DNA of 25,374 nt from Monoraphidium neglectum (Eukaryota; Chlorophyta; Chlorophyceae; Sphaeropleales; Selenastraceae). The DNA lies in contig NW_014013609.1 of the NCBI RefSeq assembly GCF_000611645.1, forward strand, positions 43,304 to 68,677, read 5' to 3'. Positions within the stretch are counted from its first letter, which is position 1; the number at the start of each line of letters is the position of its first letter. Positions 10,881 through 20,473 of this stretch are shown piece after piece. The position numbers and the translations under genes were made by a program. The notes beneath the pieces are model-generated. The model saw only the letters and a program-made list of their open reading frames with translations, searched no databases and was not told where the DNA came from.

Positions 10881-11350
10881 CCACCACCAACGGCGCAGGT
10901 CAGGGCTGATTTATTCTATGGACTTGTATTCGCAGCTGCATAATCGATCGCGGCTGTATTTGAGAAATCGCGTCGTGAGGGACCCTGTAATTGGCGGGAT
11001 TGGATCGAACAATGACAGTAGTATGTGTACTTCCAGATGTTTCTAACTAAGCTTGTCTTAGATACGCGTTGCTGCGTCTCTATGGACAGAACACGCCTGC
11101 ATGATGCAAGAGCGCAGCATGCAAAGCACACCAAACCTGACTGTACGGCGAGTCACCAACCTTAGCAGTCGCCCAGATGGGCCTACCATGAGTGCCTTAT
11201 TCCGTTAGAAAAACTACAACATGAATTCAATGATAAACTCTGTCATCAACCACAAAAACCTCACCATCACGGGTGTGGTGGAGGCAGGACAAGGACGCGG
11301 TCGGCTGCGAGCCCCAGCCCGCATCCCTCGAGCAGACAAAGCCTACAAAG

Positions 11351-11369
11351 CTAGGACTTGGAGTCCTAG
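11351..11369. repeat. Short perfect inverted repeat (8-base stem, 3-base loop)
   Basis: CTAGGACT, a TGG loop and AGTCCTAG can form a hairpin on either strand. There is no U-run after it and no gene with which it clearly belongs. Confidence 0.55.
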
Positions 11370-11783
11370 TAGGACAGCTACACAAACCGCGCCAGGTCAT
11401 GGTTGTTGATTCATGCAGCTTTGTTGGCAGGGCAGCATAAGTGTTGATGGCCGCTGATTACAATCAGGAGCCGCACAGGAGTGGGCCCCATCCCTCATCA
11501 TCATCATACGGTAATCAGCTGCTGCTGCTTCGGCTGCTGCTGGACGTGGCCCGCGCACTGCAGCCACTGAAGCTGTGCGGCAGACGATGTGAGCGGTCGC
11601 CCCAAACGTGGCGCACAACCAACTCTACGCGCAACTTGCTACCTTGGCGCTGGGAAGTGTCAGTGTGCATCCACAATGGAGCTCTTGCGGTATCCGCAAA
11701 CAGGGCGATGGCATGCTGTCAGGCACAATGACACGAGGCGCCAGGCGCGGCGGGTGCCCGAGCCAGCATTCCATGCTGAAATG

Positions 11784-12102
11784 TTACCAAAGTGGCTTGG
11801 CTACTGACATTGTGTGATGTGACCAAGATTGTGCGATGCCCAACAAATTCTGCTGCAGGGAAATCGCTGCGCTTGTGAGGCGGCACAGTGCCTGCGCAGC
11901 ACGCCTTGCTGGAGTCAGGTAGCAGGCACCAAAGCCCCCCAGGCAGGCAAGGTATGCCTCGAGGGTGCAGCCGCAGCCATCGCAGCCGGCGGCATTGTGC
12001 AGGGATGTGTGGAGGCCCGGGTGGGCCAGAAAGCACTAATGGCCCTCGCGGCGCAGCGAGTCAAAAACTGCTGGGATGAAAGTCCGGCGTGTCGCAACCA
12101 GC
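11784..12102 (-). pseudogene. Possible gene remnant: exon-like frame interrupted by one TAG
   Basis: On the minus strand a C-rich tract and CAG precede 12102. One frame from there runs 105 codons to TAA at 11786-11784, broken only by TAG at 12038-12036. Before the stop it reads VFDSLRREGH; after it come CFLAHPGLHTSLHNAAG and CTLEAYLACLGGFGACYL, which look protein-like. A minus-strand TGTAA lies 321 bases past the TAA, a distance like those of neighbouring genes. I do not recognise the family. It may be a decayed exon, part of a gene with unseen exons, or chance: another frame of the same stretch is also open. Confidence 0.3.
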
Positions 12103-12485
12103 CTGGTGGTGGGGGGGCTGGTGCAGTCCAGTACATGTGAGATTGCTAGGTGCACCTTGGCCCGACAAGGTCACTGCTGTCTGCGCTCCGCTCACAGTCG
12201 AGAGTGCTTGCTGCAGCGTTCGGCCGCAGCGCTCTACATCGCGCATGCCAAGTCATTGGCTCAGAGACAACCGACGTCGCAGTCACCGCCACAGCAATCC
12301 GCATGACTGATCGATTCTGCGCTCCTTGCAGGTCATTCGCCGCACCGCATGGGAGACAAGATGGCCTGCATGCCTATGCAAAGTGAGTCCGCATGCTCAA
12401 AAGGTCCCTGCTAGTATGCATTCAAGCAGCCTGTGTCACACCGTACAGTAGGTTACAGTCAAGCCTGGCGGGCTGGAATCAGTGA

Positions 12486-12490
12486 TTACA
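12486..12490 (-). terminator. UGUAA polyadenylation signal of the OXNAD1-like gene
   Basis: TGTAA on the minus strand lies 124 bases after the OXNAD1 stop codon. A second copy occurs further on, at 12457-12453. Confidence 0.6.
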
Positions 12491-12614
12491 AAAGCAAATA
12501 CAAAACATCGTGCATGAGGTTTCCGCCTTGTTCAGGCAGCTCTGATAAAAATCCGAATCGAGCACCACCCGTTGGCATAGCTGCCACGGGCCGCGGCCAA
12601 AACGGTTGTGGCGG

Positions 12615-14101
12615 TCACCACCACCGCTCCATCACCACCTCCTCCACGCCCTCCTCATCTGCCTCCAGCTGCGCGACCACCTGGTCTGACAGCGCCGGCG
12701 GCCCGCACACATAACACACAACCTTGCCGCCGCTGCTGCCCCCTGCCAACGCTGCCTCCCTCAGCTCCCCCACTGCTGCCCGCAGGTCGCGCTCCGTCAC
12801 CCGCCGCCGCATCAGCGATCGCACCCCCTTCTGCAGCAGAACAGGCGGGGGACCGCGGCTTGCCTCCTCCTCCTCCTCCTCCTCCTCGGCGGCGGAGCTT
12901 TCCACCCCTGAAACCTCTGCACCCATGCCGCCGCTGCCTCCGCTGCCCGGCGTCGCAGGTGGGGAGTAGTCGCTTGTATGCAGGCGTATCTGCAGCAGCC
13001 CGCCCGCCTCGTCCCGCAGGTCCAGCAGCCGTGGCAGCAGGGCGAACTCGTGTGCCGCGCGGGATGAATAGATGAGGACCGCCCGGGGCCCAAGGGGTGC
13101 CGCACCCTCGGGCCTCGTCAGCTGCTGCGCCCGCCAGTGCTGAGTCAGCTCCGCGAGCATTGAGACGAGCGGCGTGACGCCGATGCCGCCGGCGACAAAC
13201 AGGGAGGGTCGGCCCGGCTGCAGGCTGGCAGGCGCCAGGGTGAACGTACCGCCCGCGCGCACGCTGACCTGTCGGGGCGGCGGGGCGGGCGGGCCGGGGC
13301 GGAGAGGGAAGGTGGGAATTCTAGTGGGTTGGGGTCCCAGATCGGTTGACGTCCCCCTTTGACAGGGACGTGGGCTGACATCGTGAATCGCGTGGGGCCC
13401 CAAGAGACAAAGTGACAGGGATGGTTTGGGATTGCAGTGGAACACCGCAAGAGCAACCCAAGACGGAAGCTGCGTGTTCCTATGATGTAGCTGCAGCCAT
13501 TACTTTTGCATCAGTGTGGAGCGACAATGCGCGATGCTGCTGCCAGCCCGTGCGCCCGGCGCGCATCCATGTCGCCCTCCAGGCCCCTCACCCACCGGGG
13601 CCCCGGCGGCCGCCTTTGTGCAGATCCACTCCGCCACCGGGTGCTTTGTGGCCTTGACCCCCAGGTCAAACGTGCCGTCCCCTGCCAGCTGCGCGGGCGT
13701 GCTGACTATTGAGAAACCCCCGACCTGCTTCAGCCCGGGAACCCAGAAGTCGACCCACTGGCCGGCCTTGAAGCTGAACAGGGCTGGGTCGACCTGGGGG
13801 TGCGGGGCGCTCAAGTGTTGGGGTTGCAGCCAGCAAGGTTTCACAGGAGGGAGGGGCCCGTAACCGCACACGACAGCTCGCCGAGCAGGCACATGTCACG
13901 ACCACTGCTGCGCACCCGTAGGCGCAGCCCTGTGACGGTGGGCGTCTCAGCCCATCTTGCGACAACGTGGGCCGCGACCTTGGGCCCCGGGGGTTGGGCG
14001 CCATCGCCGGGCGTCGCCCCTGCTGCGGTACGGTGCATCGTGCGGGAGCTGGCGGCAGGCCACCAACCCGCCACGAGCAGTCGGCGAGCGCTGATACGCA
14101 T
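12615..14101 (-). CDS. OXNAD1: OXNAD1-like flavin/NAD(P) oxidoreductase
   Basis: A ferredoxin-reductase-fold protein with an FAD-binding barrel and a C-terminal NAD-binding domain; its exact reaction is not known even in animals. Exons on the minus strand are 14101-13916, 13793-13596 and 13268-12615, all phase 0, giving 345 residues. The first 31 residues are basic and lack acidic residues, suggesting a mitochondrial (or plastid) targeting peptide. FSFKAGQWVDFWVPG and VGGFSIVSTP form the flavin domain; the usual RxYS of the FNR family is replaced by GGFS, as in OXNAD1 proteins. The NAD domain has VAGGIGVTPLVSML, LIYSSR and CYVCGPP, and the protein ends in ERWW like animal OXNAD1. A species-specific insert in the NAD domain contains eight consecutive Glu. 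The GTG splice donors (GTGCGC, GTGGGT) match neighbouring genes. Confidence 0.88.
12864..12887 (-). repeat. (GAG)8 coding for 8 Glu in OXNAD1
   Basis: Eight consecutive GAG codons on the minus strand within the NAD-binding domain of the OXNAD1-like gene, in a Gly/Ser/Pro-rich insert. Confidence 0.95.
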
Positions 14102-14526
14102 CTAAACGGAGGCGTTTCTCTTCCCTCGCTCGCCCCCGCTCGACGTGCGCTGTTCAGCGGCGCTGTCGCACCACGTTGCGCCGGGCCCCGGCGCGCGGAT
14201 CTAGCAGTGCAGGCTGCTGATGATTTGATTTGAAGAGCTGCCTCCTGAAGTGATCAACCTAAAATATGTCTTGCTGCCTTGCACTTCTTGAGCCGAGTGA
14301 CACGATGAACGACACTGGAGCGACCGCCGGATACCGTACGCTACCCGAAGATGGGTCTGTTTAATCACAAATTTGAATCGCTTTAAGCCTGAATTGCACC
14401 GTCGCGCCATAGAAGCTCGCGCCCTTGATCTCTAAGGGAAGTGATCTGCAGTGGCGGGCACGGACGCGACCGGACGGCCGCGTAACGTAGTGATTACAAA
14501 AGGGTGAAGCCCAACCGCAGGCCAGC
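14102..14526. promoter_or_regulatory. Shared upstream region of OXNAD1 (-) and NTF2 (+)
   Basis: The two start codons face away from each other across 425 bases, so both promoters and 5' UTRs must lie here. The middle part, about 14.21-14.39 kb, is less GC-rich than the flanks. I cannot identify a defined TATA box or transcription start with confidence. Confidence 0.6.
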
Positions 14527-15664
14527 ATGTCGGCGGATCCGGAGCAAGTCGGGAAGGTGTGTGCGGGCATGGCCCTGCCGCATGAGGCCTCACTGGCGGC
14601 CCTGCTTGCCTGATGATGACGCCTGTGACTGCTGAGGGCGGCGTTGAATGCTTGAAGGGGTGCACCTTCCCGCTGTGTGGATCGGGGCAATCAAAAGGCG
14701 CCGCGGAGTTGACGTCGTGCAGTGCACCATGCGCTCCGTGCATCGATCGAATCCGCATTGGCGCAGAGCCGCAAACCACCCCCCTGCCTGCTTTCCGATC
14801 GCCCTAGGCTTTCCTGGAGTACTACTATGGCCTGTTTGGCAGCAACCGTGCCGCGCTGGCCAGCCTGTACCAGGACCAGTCCTTGTTCACGTTTGAGGGC
14901 GCCAAGTGCCAGGGCCCCGCGGCCATCGTGGCCAAGCTGACGTCACTGCCCTTCAACCAGGCCAAGGTTGCCACGATCTCCACGGACTTCCAGCCCAGCA
15001 TCTCGGGGGGCATCATCGTGTTCGTCACCGGGCAAGTGCAGGTGGGTGTCGGGCGCACGGGCTCATGCAAGGCGTCACGGCGCACAGCTTGTACAGGCGT
15101 TGGGTTGGCGCAGCGGCATGAAGTTGAGCTGCATGCTTTGGGCCGTGTGCAGGCATGCAGCAGTGCGCAACGACGCGGTGAAGCAGCAGCCCGCGGGGGC
15201 TGCTCGAGCGCTGAGTCACCCTTGTGGCGCCGCGGCAGCAGGTGGCACTTCGCAGCCGACCCCGGGTGCTTCGCTATTTCTTATCACGCACGCTCACAGA
15301 CGGAGGGGGAGTCCAATGCGCTCAAGTTCAGCCAGGTGTTCCACCTGATGCCTGTCGGCTCCAGCTTTGTCGTCACCAACGGTGCGCAGGCGGGGTCAGT
15401 TGAGACAGGGGCCGCCACGAGAGCCCGGCGATTGGCCCGGGCCCTGGAGCACTGGAGGGATCCCGCTTGTTCCAAACAGCGGAAGGCAGCGCGCCGGCCA
15501 CCAGGCCAAGATGCCCTGGGTCTAGAGCAACTCGGGCGACAGTGCTGCCGGGCACCCCGTCCTTGGCCCCATCCCCGGCTGCACCCTAACCCCACATGTG
15601 CCGTTGCGGCGGCCCCTCTCCCTTCCCTCTGCCTGCAGATATGTTCCGGCTTAACTACGGCTGA
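14527..15664 (+). CDS. NTF2: Nuclear transport factor 2 (Ran-GDP importer)
   Basis: NTF2 carries Ran-GDP from cytoplasm to nucleus and so sustains the Ran cycle. Exons are 14527-14556, 14808-15041, 15300-15381 and 15639-15664, phases agreeing, for 123 residues, the normal size for the family. Hallmarks are AFLEYYYGLFGSNRAALASL, then LFTFEGAKCQGPAAIVAKL with SLPF, and the ending KFSQVFHLMP then NDMFRLNYG. The whole protein is a single NTF2-fold cone domain acting as a dimer. The first coding exon has only ten codons (MSADPEQVGK) and the last only eight plus stop. The start is the first Met in frame, directly before a GTGTGT donor. It is divergent from the OXNAD1-like gene. The identification is very secure. 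Confidence 0.95.
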
Positions 15665-16162
15665 GGGGGCGTATGGAAAGCGCTGGTGTCCTTATCGCAT
15701 CGCGTTTGCACGGGCAGCGGCCGCCCCACGGCTCAATTAGCTAGCACACTCACTTTGGCAGCACCGTCGCCATGCCACTGGCAGGGCGGGGGATGGGGTG
15801 GGGTGTGGGCGGTCCTGCGCCCAGGACGCCCGGCAACATGTACGCCATCACGGCGTTGCGTGCTTTGCACCGCCACCAGCTGGCCAACGCCGCAGCTTTC
15901 CGGTGCAGGTCAGAAACACGTCGCTTCAACGCCAGTCACTTGCAAGAATGCGCAAATGCGCCACGCAATGAAATTGTAAATATGCTGTATGTCTTTTCCC
16001 GTTTCAAACAGTTTACGTTGTTGCACTGTGGACAGCTGGGGCTAGTTGGGCTCCACCAGCACAGGTAGCTGGCGGTGTCAAAACCGAGATAGAGAGCAGC
16101 CCGCTCCCGCCACGCCTGTGCCGCATCAGTGCAGACCCGTACTCAACAGCAACATAGCCCAG
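15665..16162. other. Intergenic region between convergent NTF2 and TLDc genes
   Basis: This 498-base stretch holds the NTF2 3' UTR and polyadenylation signal. It must also hold the end of the TLDc transcript on the other strand, for which I see no TGTAA before the NTF2 stop codon. Open frames here have no recognisable features. Confidence 0.65.
15975..15979 (+). terminator. UGUAA polyadenylation signal of NTF2
   Basis: TGTAA lies 310 bases after the NTF2 stop codon. It is the first such motif downstream on this strand. Confidence 0.6.
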
Positions 16163-19100
16163 CTAGCCCTCCTCCAGCGGCTCGTCGGGGATGGCGCCAC
16201 GGTAGTTCTTGGCGACACCCGCCAGCTCCAGCAGCCGCTGGTCCTCCTGGGACTACGGTGCGGGGGTATATGTGTGCGATGGGGTGAGGGCCCGGACGCC
16301 GGGGCTGGGCGGGGGCCGGGCGGAGGAGTGGAGTACAGGTGGGGGTGCAAGGTTGGATGCCAGGGAAAGCATTGGTGTCCATGCGCAATTAGGGTGCCCG
16401 CCTGGCTCTCACACGCCCAAGTCGTGAGACCTGCGACGCCACTGCCATCTTGGGTCGCTGCAACCACCAATCCTCACACCACGAGCCCACACAGCCCAGC
16501 AGCGCGCGCCCGCACCTGGTTGAGCACGCCGCGGCCCTTTGCGCCCGCCTTGCGCCGCCGCTCCTCCTCCTCGTCCTCCTCTGGCGGCTGCAGCAGCCAG
16601 GCCTCCACCGCATCCAGGTGGAAATTCTGCTCCACAGACAAGCTGGGGCTGGGGGTAAAACAGTAAACCAGAGTGCGGCAAGCAAGGTTCGTGGACGGCG
16701 GGGCTGCAAGGAGGGCTGACGAAGTGCACTGCAGCGCGTCATGTTAAAAGGAAGACTGTGCGATCACCACTTGTGTTGTGCTAACCAGCCCGCAAACATC
16801 CGCCCAAACAGAGGCGGTGATGTCTGGGGTAAGTTGCGCAACAAAACTTTATCACCACACCAACCACATGCCACCGTCAGCTTCGTGACCATCTTGCAAG
16901 CGCACCTGGCGTACGTGGCGTTTGGTCGGCTGTGGCCCGTGTCGAACGATGCATCGATCCACAGCCCGAAATTTCCCTGCTGCCCGCCAAAGCCGATGCC
17001 ATTGGGCAGCTGCTCAAAGTGTGATCCACTCCACTAGGGGTGATTGAGGCGGGAATACGGAGAATGGTGGCGGCACGATGAGAGGGTTGTCTTGCCAAGC
17101 CTAGCCTCCTCTCGTGGTGCATACCAGTGGATGGCGGGGCGACAGTGCGCATGTGGTTGCCACCCCATGACTAAAACTGGAGTTTTGCTGGGAGGAGAAC
17201 GGGGCCCTTTGAAGAGCAGTGCCTGGCGCACCGCTGTGAGTTCGCAGCATGGTGCTCGGCGGACGCAACCGTGCCCTGTGCGCACCTGCAGGTTGGCGTT
17301 GATGCCGGATGCGGGGTACACGCACGCAGCGGGCAGCAGGCTGACCAGCTTGTTGGCGTAGTCACCTTGGTCAATACGGGTTCAAATTGAGGGGGCGGGG
17401 TGGGCGTCGCATGCGGAGCAGGATCCCAAAGTATAGAGTATAGGGAGGGGCAGTATCTGTTACTGACAGCATGGCCGCATACGTGTTTGTAGAAGGGCTT
17501 GCATTTCTTGTCCAGCCACCCCTATGAACCGGGCCCCCAACTCAGCGCCGGTTTTGGACCCCGTCCTTGGACCCTCTTGCGTGCGGCGCCACCCTGGGAG
17601 GCCCCGCGCACCAAAGAATGTACCGCTCCTGCGCCAGGGCGCATGCGCGACCCCGCCAAACAGCGCGCCCCCGTGGTCCCTGACCAGCACCAGCGTCGGC
17701 GCCGCCTCCCCCAGCCTGGCCAGGAAGGTGTTGAATGACGCCCCGTGGCGGTCCGAGGAGAACAGCAGCCGCCACTCCTGCCGCAGCGCGGGCGCCAGGC
17801 CCGGCGCGAGCAGCCACACCCACTCCGGCTGCAGCAGGCCGTCGCGCGGCGGCGCGGGCTGCGGCGCGCCCGTGACCAGCGCAGGCAGGCCAAGCTTGAG
17901 GGGCGGCCCGCCCTGCGGCGCGGAAGCGGCAACATGGGCCGCGGACGGATGCGGCGAGGAGGGTGTATGTCCTGGCGCGACCACCGCAGCCGCGCCCGTC
18001 GCAGCTTCGCCAGGCCCCGTGTGCTGGTGGGGGTCGCTGCCAGGGGCGCCAATGTTTGCCAGCAGGCCGGTCAGCAGGGCCTTGGGTGCGGGCACCCTGG
18101 CCGACCACTTTTGGAAGCCCTCCAGGTCGAGACACCCAGGTGGTGCCGCTGACGAGGCGGACGCCGCCATCGCAAGCGCCCTGTCACGAGCGGTGGGACG
18201 GGTTGTGATCATGTGATGCCGCACGGTGGGCCGCGAGCGCGCTGCGCAGCATTGGACAGCTCTGCTAGTTGCTGGGTTGCTTTGCAGATCAATGACAGCT
18301 TCACACAAGACTTAGCCATAGCTCCGCTGCCATCAGCCCCACTGGATGACACGATGGATTTGCATACCAATGAACCCTGCTATAAGGTGGGGCTGTGCGC
18401 GAGGCGGTTTCGCGGTGGGGCCGTCGCAGCGGTGGGTCACGGGGCCTCACCCGGCCGCGATGGCCTGTGCGCTGGCAGCCGGGGCAGCCGCCGGTGTGCT
18501 GGGCGGCAGGGACAGCGCCAGCAGCGCCTCAATCACGGCAGCCAGGCGGTCCCTGGGACGCACCATGAAAAAGTAGGGGGATGGGTGCTGGCATATGATT
18601 GGGGTTGCCACTTGTAGCGACCAAACTCGCCCACCAGCAATGTCCCTGCTTACTGCTCTATGCGTCAGATTGCAGTGCTGGTCAAACTGCACCCACAAGG
18701 GTGGACGCACCTGCCCACGAAGCCGCTGCCGCCAGGGTCCAGCACCGCAAACGCAAACCCGGCAGCGGCCACGTCGTCCATCCTCTCGCACTGCGCCTTG
18801 GCGACCACAACGTCCTCCAGAGACACAACAGACGCGCGGCCCCTGCTCCCCCCGCCGCTGCCGATGCCCCCGCCGCGGCCCTCCAAGTCGGGACTGCCGC
18901 CGCTGTACCTTCCGCCGCCACCGCCGCCGGTCAGTGCCGCGGCCTCCTCCTGCGCGCCGCCCTCGCCGCCGCCGTCGGCATCATCGCGGCAGTCGTCGCT
19001 GCAGCGCTGCACGGCTGCAAAGAGGCCGTCGGCCAGCACGGGCGGGGCGCCCGCCAGGCCGCACCACTCCTGGGGGCGTGGGGCAGCGGGCGTAGGCGCA

Positions 19101-20008
19101 CGGCTTACCGCAGCACCGCCCTTGGGACCAAGCAGAGCCGGTTGAGGCCCTTGGTCCACCCCCGTGCACCGCCCCGCACCATTGCTGCCGTGGCGAACGC
19201 GGGCATTACCAAAGCGGTGGTGTCCCACACGTGCGCAGCTGTCCCGCTGTCAAGTTGCTCCTGAGCGCTGAGTGACCCCGGGCCGACCCGCGACCATATC
19301 CGTGCACCAGTGCGCCTACTCTAATCATCCCACCCCTCCCTTTCCTCCCTTGCGGGGGGCCCCACCAGAAAGTGCTGCTGGTCCAGTCCATGAGAGTAGT
19401 TGTCCAGCACGCGCGCGTGGTACTGCTGCCTTACCGCCGCCAGCTCATCCGGCAGGAAGCAGGCCTCGGCCGCCAGGTACGCCTCGGAGTGGGTGGGCCC
19501 GCAGCCCAGCAGCCAGGCGAGGGCGCCGGCGCAGCGGCGGAGGGTCTCCATCTGGTGGTAAGTGCACAACGCCCGGCTGGCAGGGCCAGACTGTACACGT
19601 GTCTTGTGCAAACTGGCTGCTGGCCGGTCTATGTGTTGCGCTGGGGACCTTGGATGTGGAGAACTCAACTAGTTCAGGCCTCTGCATCAACATCTGCACC
19701 AGGCGTGCATGCTGACAGTGCTCGTGAAGCACTGTGGCATAAGGCGATGCGACACCCCCACTGGGTGCGAGCAGCACACGCTGCCGCTACGGTAGTGCTC
19801 CAGCGGGGCGCAAGGGCGCGACTTGTGCGGAATGCGAATTATATTTGTGACATCATCACAAAGAGAATGCAGTGGTACATAGAGCGCAGCGCCCGCTGAG
19901 CGAGATCGTTGCAGCTCGCGAACCCTCAAATCGAAGTGATTGATCGGTGGTAACCAGGGTGTGATCAACGACGCGCTGAGCTGCTGGCTTGGACCCAGTC
20001 TGACCCAT
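16163..20008 (-). CDS. MEAK7: TLDc-domain protein, MEAK7/TLDC1-like
   Basis: Animal MEAK7 is a lysosome-associated, TOR-linked signalling protein; TLDc domains are known to contact the V-ATPase. Exons on the minus strand are 20008-19973, 19551-19366, 19069-18711, 18552-18451, 18180-17612, 17365-17286, 17033-16906, 16642-16516 and 16246-16163, about 556 residues. The start MGQTGSKPAAQR is a classic N-myristoylation signal (Gly2, Ser6, Lys7). FLPDELAAVRQQYHA matches the FLPEEQ region of the animal protein. An EF-hand-like helix, ERMDDVAAAGFAFAVLD, and LDLEGFQKWSARVP follow. The TLDc domain spans about residues 360-515: WRLLFSSDRHGASF, LFGGVAHAPW, LPNGIGFGGQQGNFGLWID and SVEQNFHLDAVEAW. The C-terminus, NYRGAIPDEPLEEG, resembles the animal end. 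The first exon's donor (GTCGTT) is weak and could lie further on; the start of the fifth exon has an alternative. All other junctions are firm. Confidence 0.85.
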
Positions 20009-20473
20009 CCACCACAGTGTCCGTTGCGTAGACGTTAATACCGGTGATGTCACTGCTGATTGTGAATGCCTTTGGACGAGCGTTCGGATGTATGCAAAGA
20101 GCGTTACTGTCAGATTTGCTACCACACTGCCAGCAAGAAAATAAAGTCATCACGCTGCACATCACCCGCAGGCAAGGCAAGGCGAGGGAAAAGCAAAGAC
20201 GAGAGCTGACGAACACAAGCCAATGCGCGCACACCCCTTCACGTTGCAACACACGTGGTGACGTATGAAACACGGCCGCCCACGAGCCAGTCGGCATCAG
20301 GCCACCGGCGAGGCCAGGGGCTGCGCCTGGATTTGCGAATGTCGCGCGCGGGCACTCACACACAACTGCCCCGCACGCGCCCAGCAACAATGGACGGGAC
20401 ACTTGCAATCGCTGCTGCTGCTGCTGCTGCTGATTGTTGCGCTTGGGCGCAACAGATTGAAAGGCCTGCGAGC
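20009..20473. promoter_or_regulatory. SKP1 3' end and TLDc-gene upstream region
   Basis: These 465 bases separate the SKP1 stop codon from the start of the TLDc gene, both on the minus strand, so they hold the SKP1 3' UTR and the TLDc promoter. I found no minus-strand TGTAA here, so SKP1 must use a variant signal or one I missed. Confidence 0.55.
20412..20432 (-). repeat. (CAG)7 in the SKP1 3' UTR
   Basis: Seven CAG units on the minus strand, 41 bases after the SKP1 stop codon, so in the untranslated part of the mRNA. Confidence 0.95.

Larger units (their letters stand above)
10572..12485. other. Long gene-poor region between the MYND and OXNAD1 genes
   Basis: About 1.9 kb with no gene I can name. 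Its left end should hold the 5' UTR and promoter of the MYND gene. The right end lies beyond the OXNAD1 polyadenylation signal. The part from about 10.91 to 11.25 kb is visibly less GC-rich than its surroundings. It contains a 14-base palindrome (10867-10880), a short perfect hairpin (11351-11369), a minus-strand TGTAA (11462-11458), an interrupted reading frame (12102-11784) and a plus-strand exon-like segment (12332-12382). None is firm enough to call a gene. Confidence 0.6.

Noticed and set aside
12036..12038. TAG read as a recoded codon
   Set aside because: No sign of a TAG-reassigned code: other genes here use TAG as a true stop (5760, 16163), and selenocysteine uses TGA.
15686..16068. 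Overlapping plus-strand open frames after NTF2
   Set aside because: Low-complexity, no recognisable motif, no start context, and they lie in the NTF2 3' UTR before its UGUAA.
17376..17392. GGGTTCAAATTG resembling a tRNA T-arm (B box)
   Set aside because: It lacks the following CC and there is no matching A box or cloverleaf; it lies in a TLDc intron.
19366..19551. METLRR in exon 2 as the sole start of the TLDc protein
   Set aside because: A CAG acceptor lies immediately before this ATG, and the upstream exon supplies a family-typical myristoylation start in phase.
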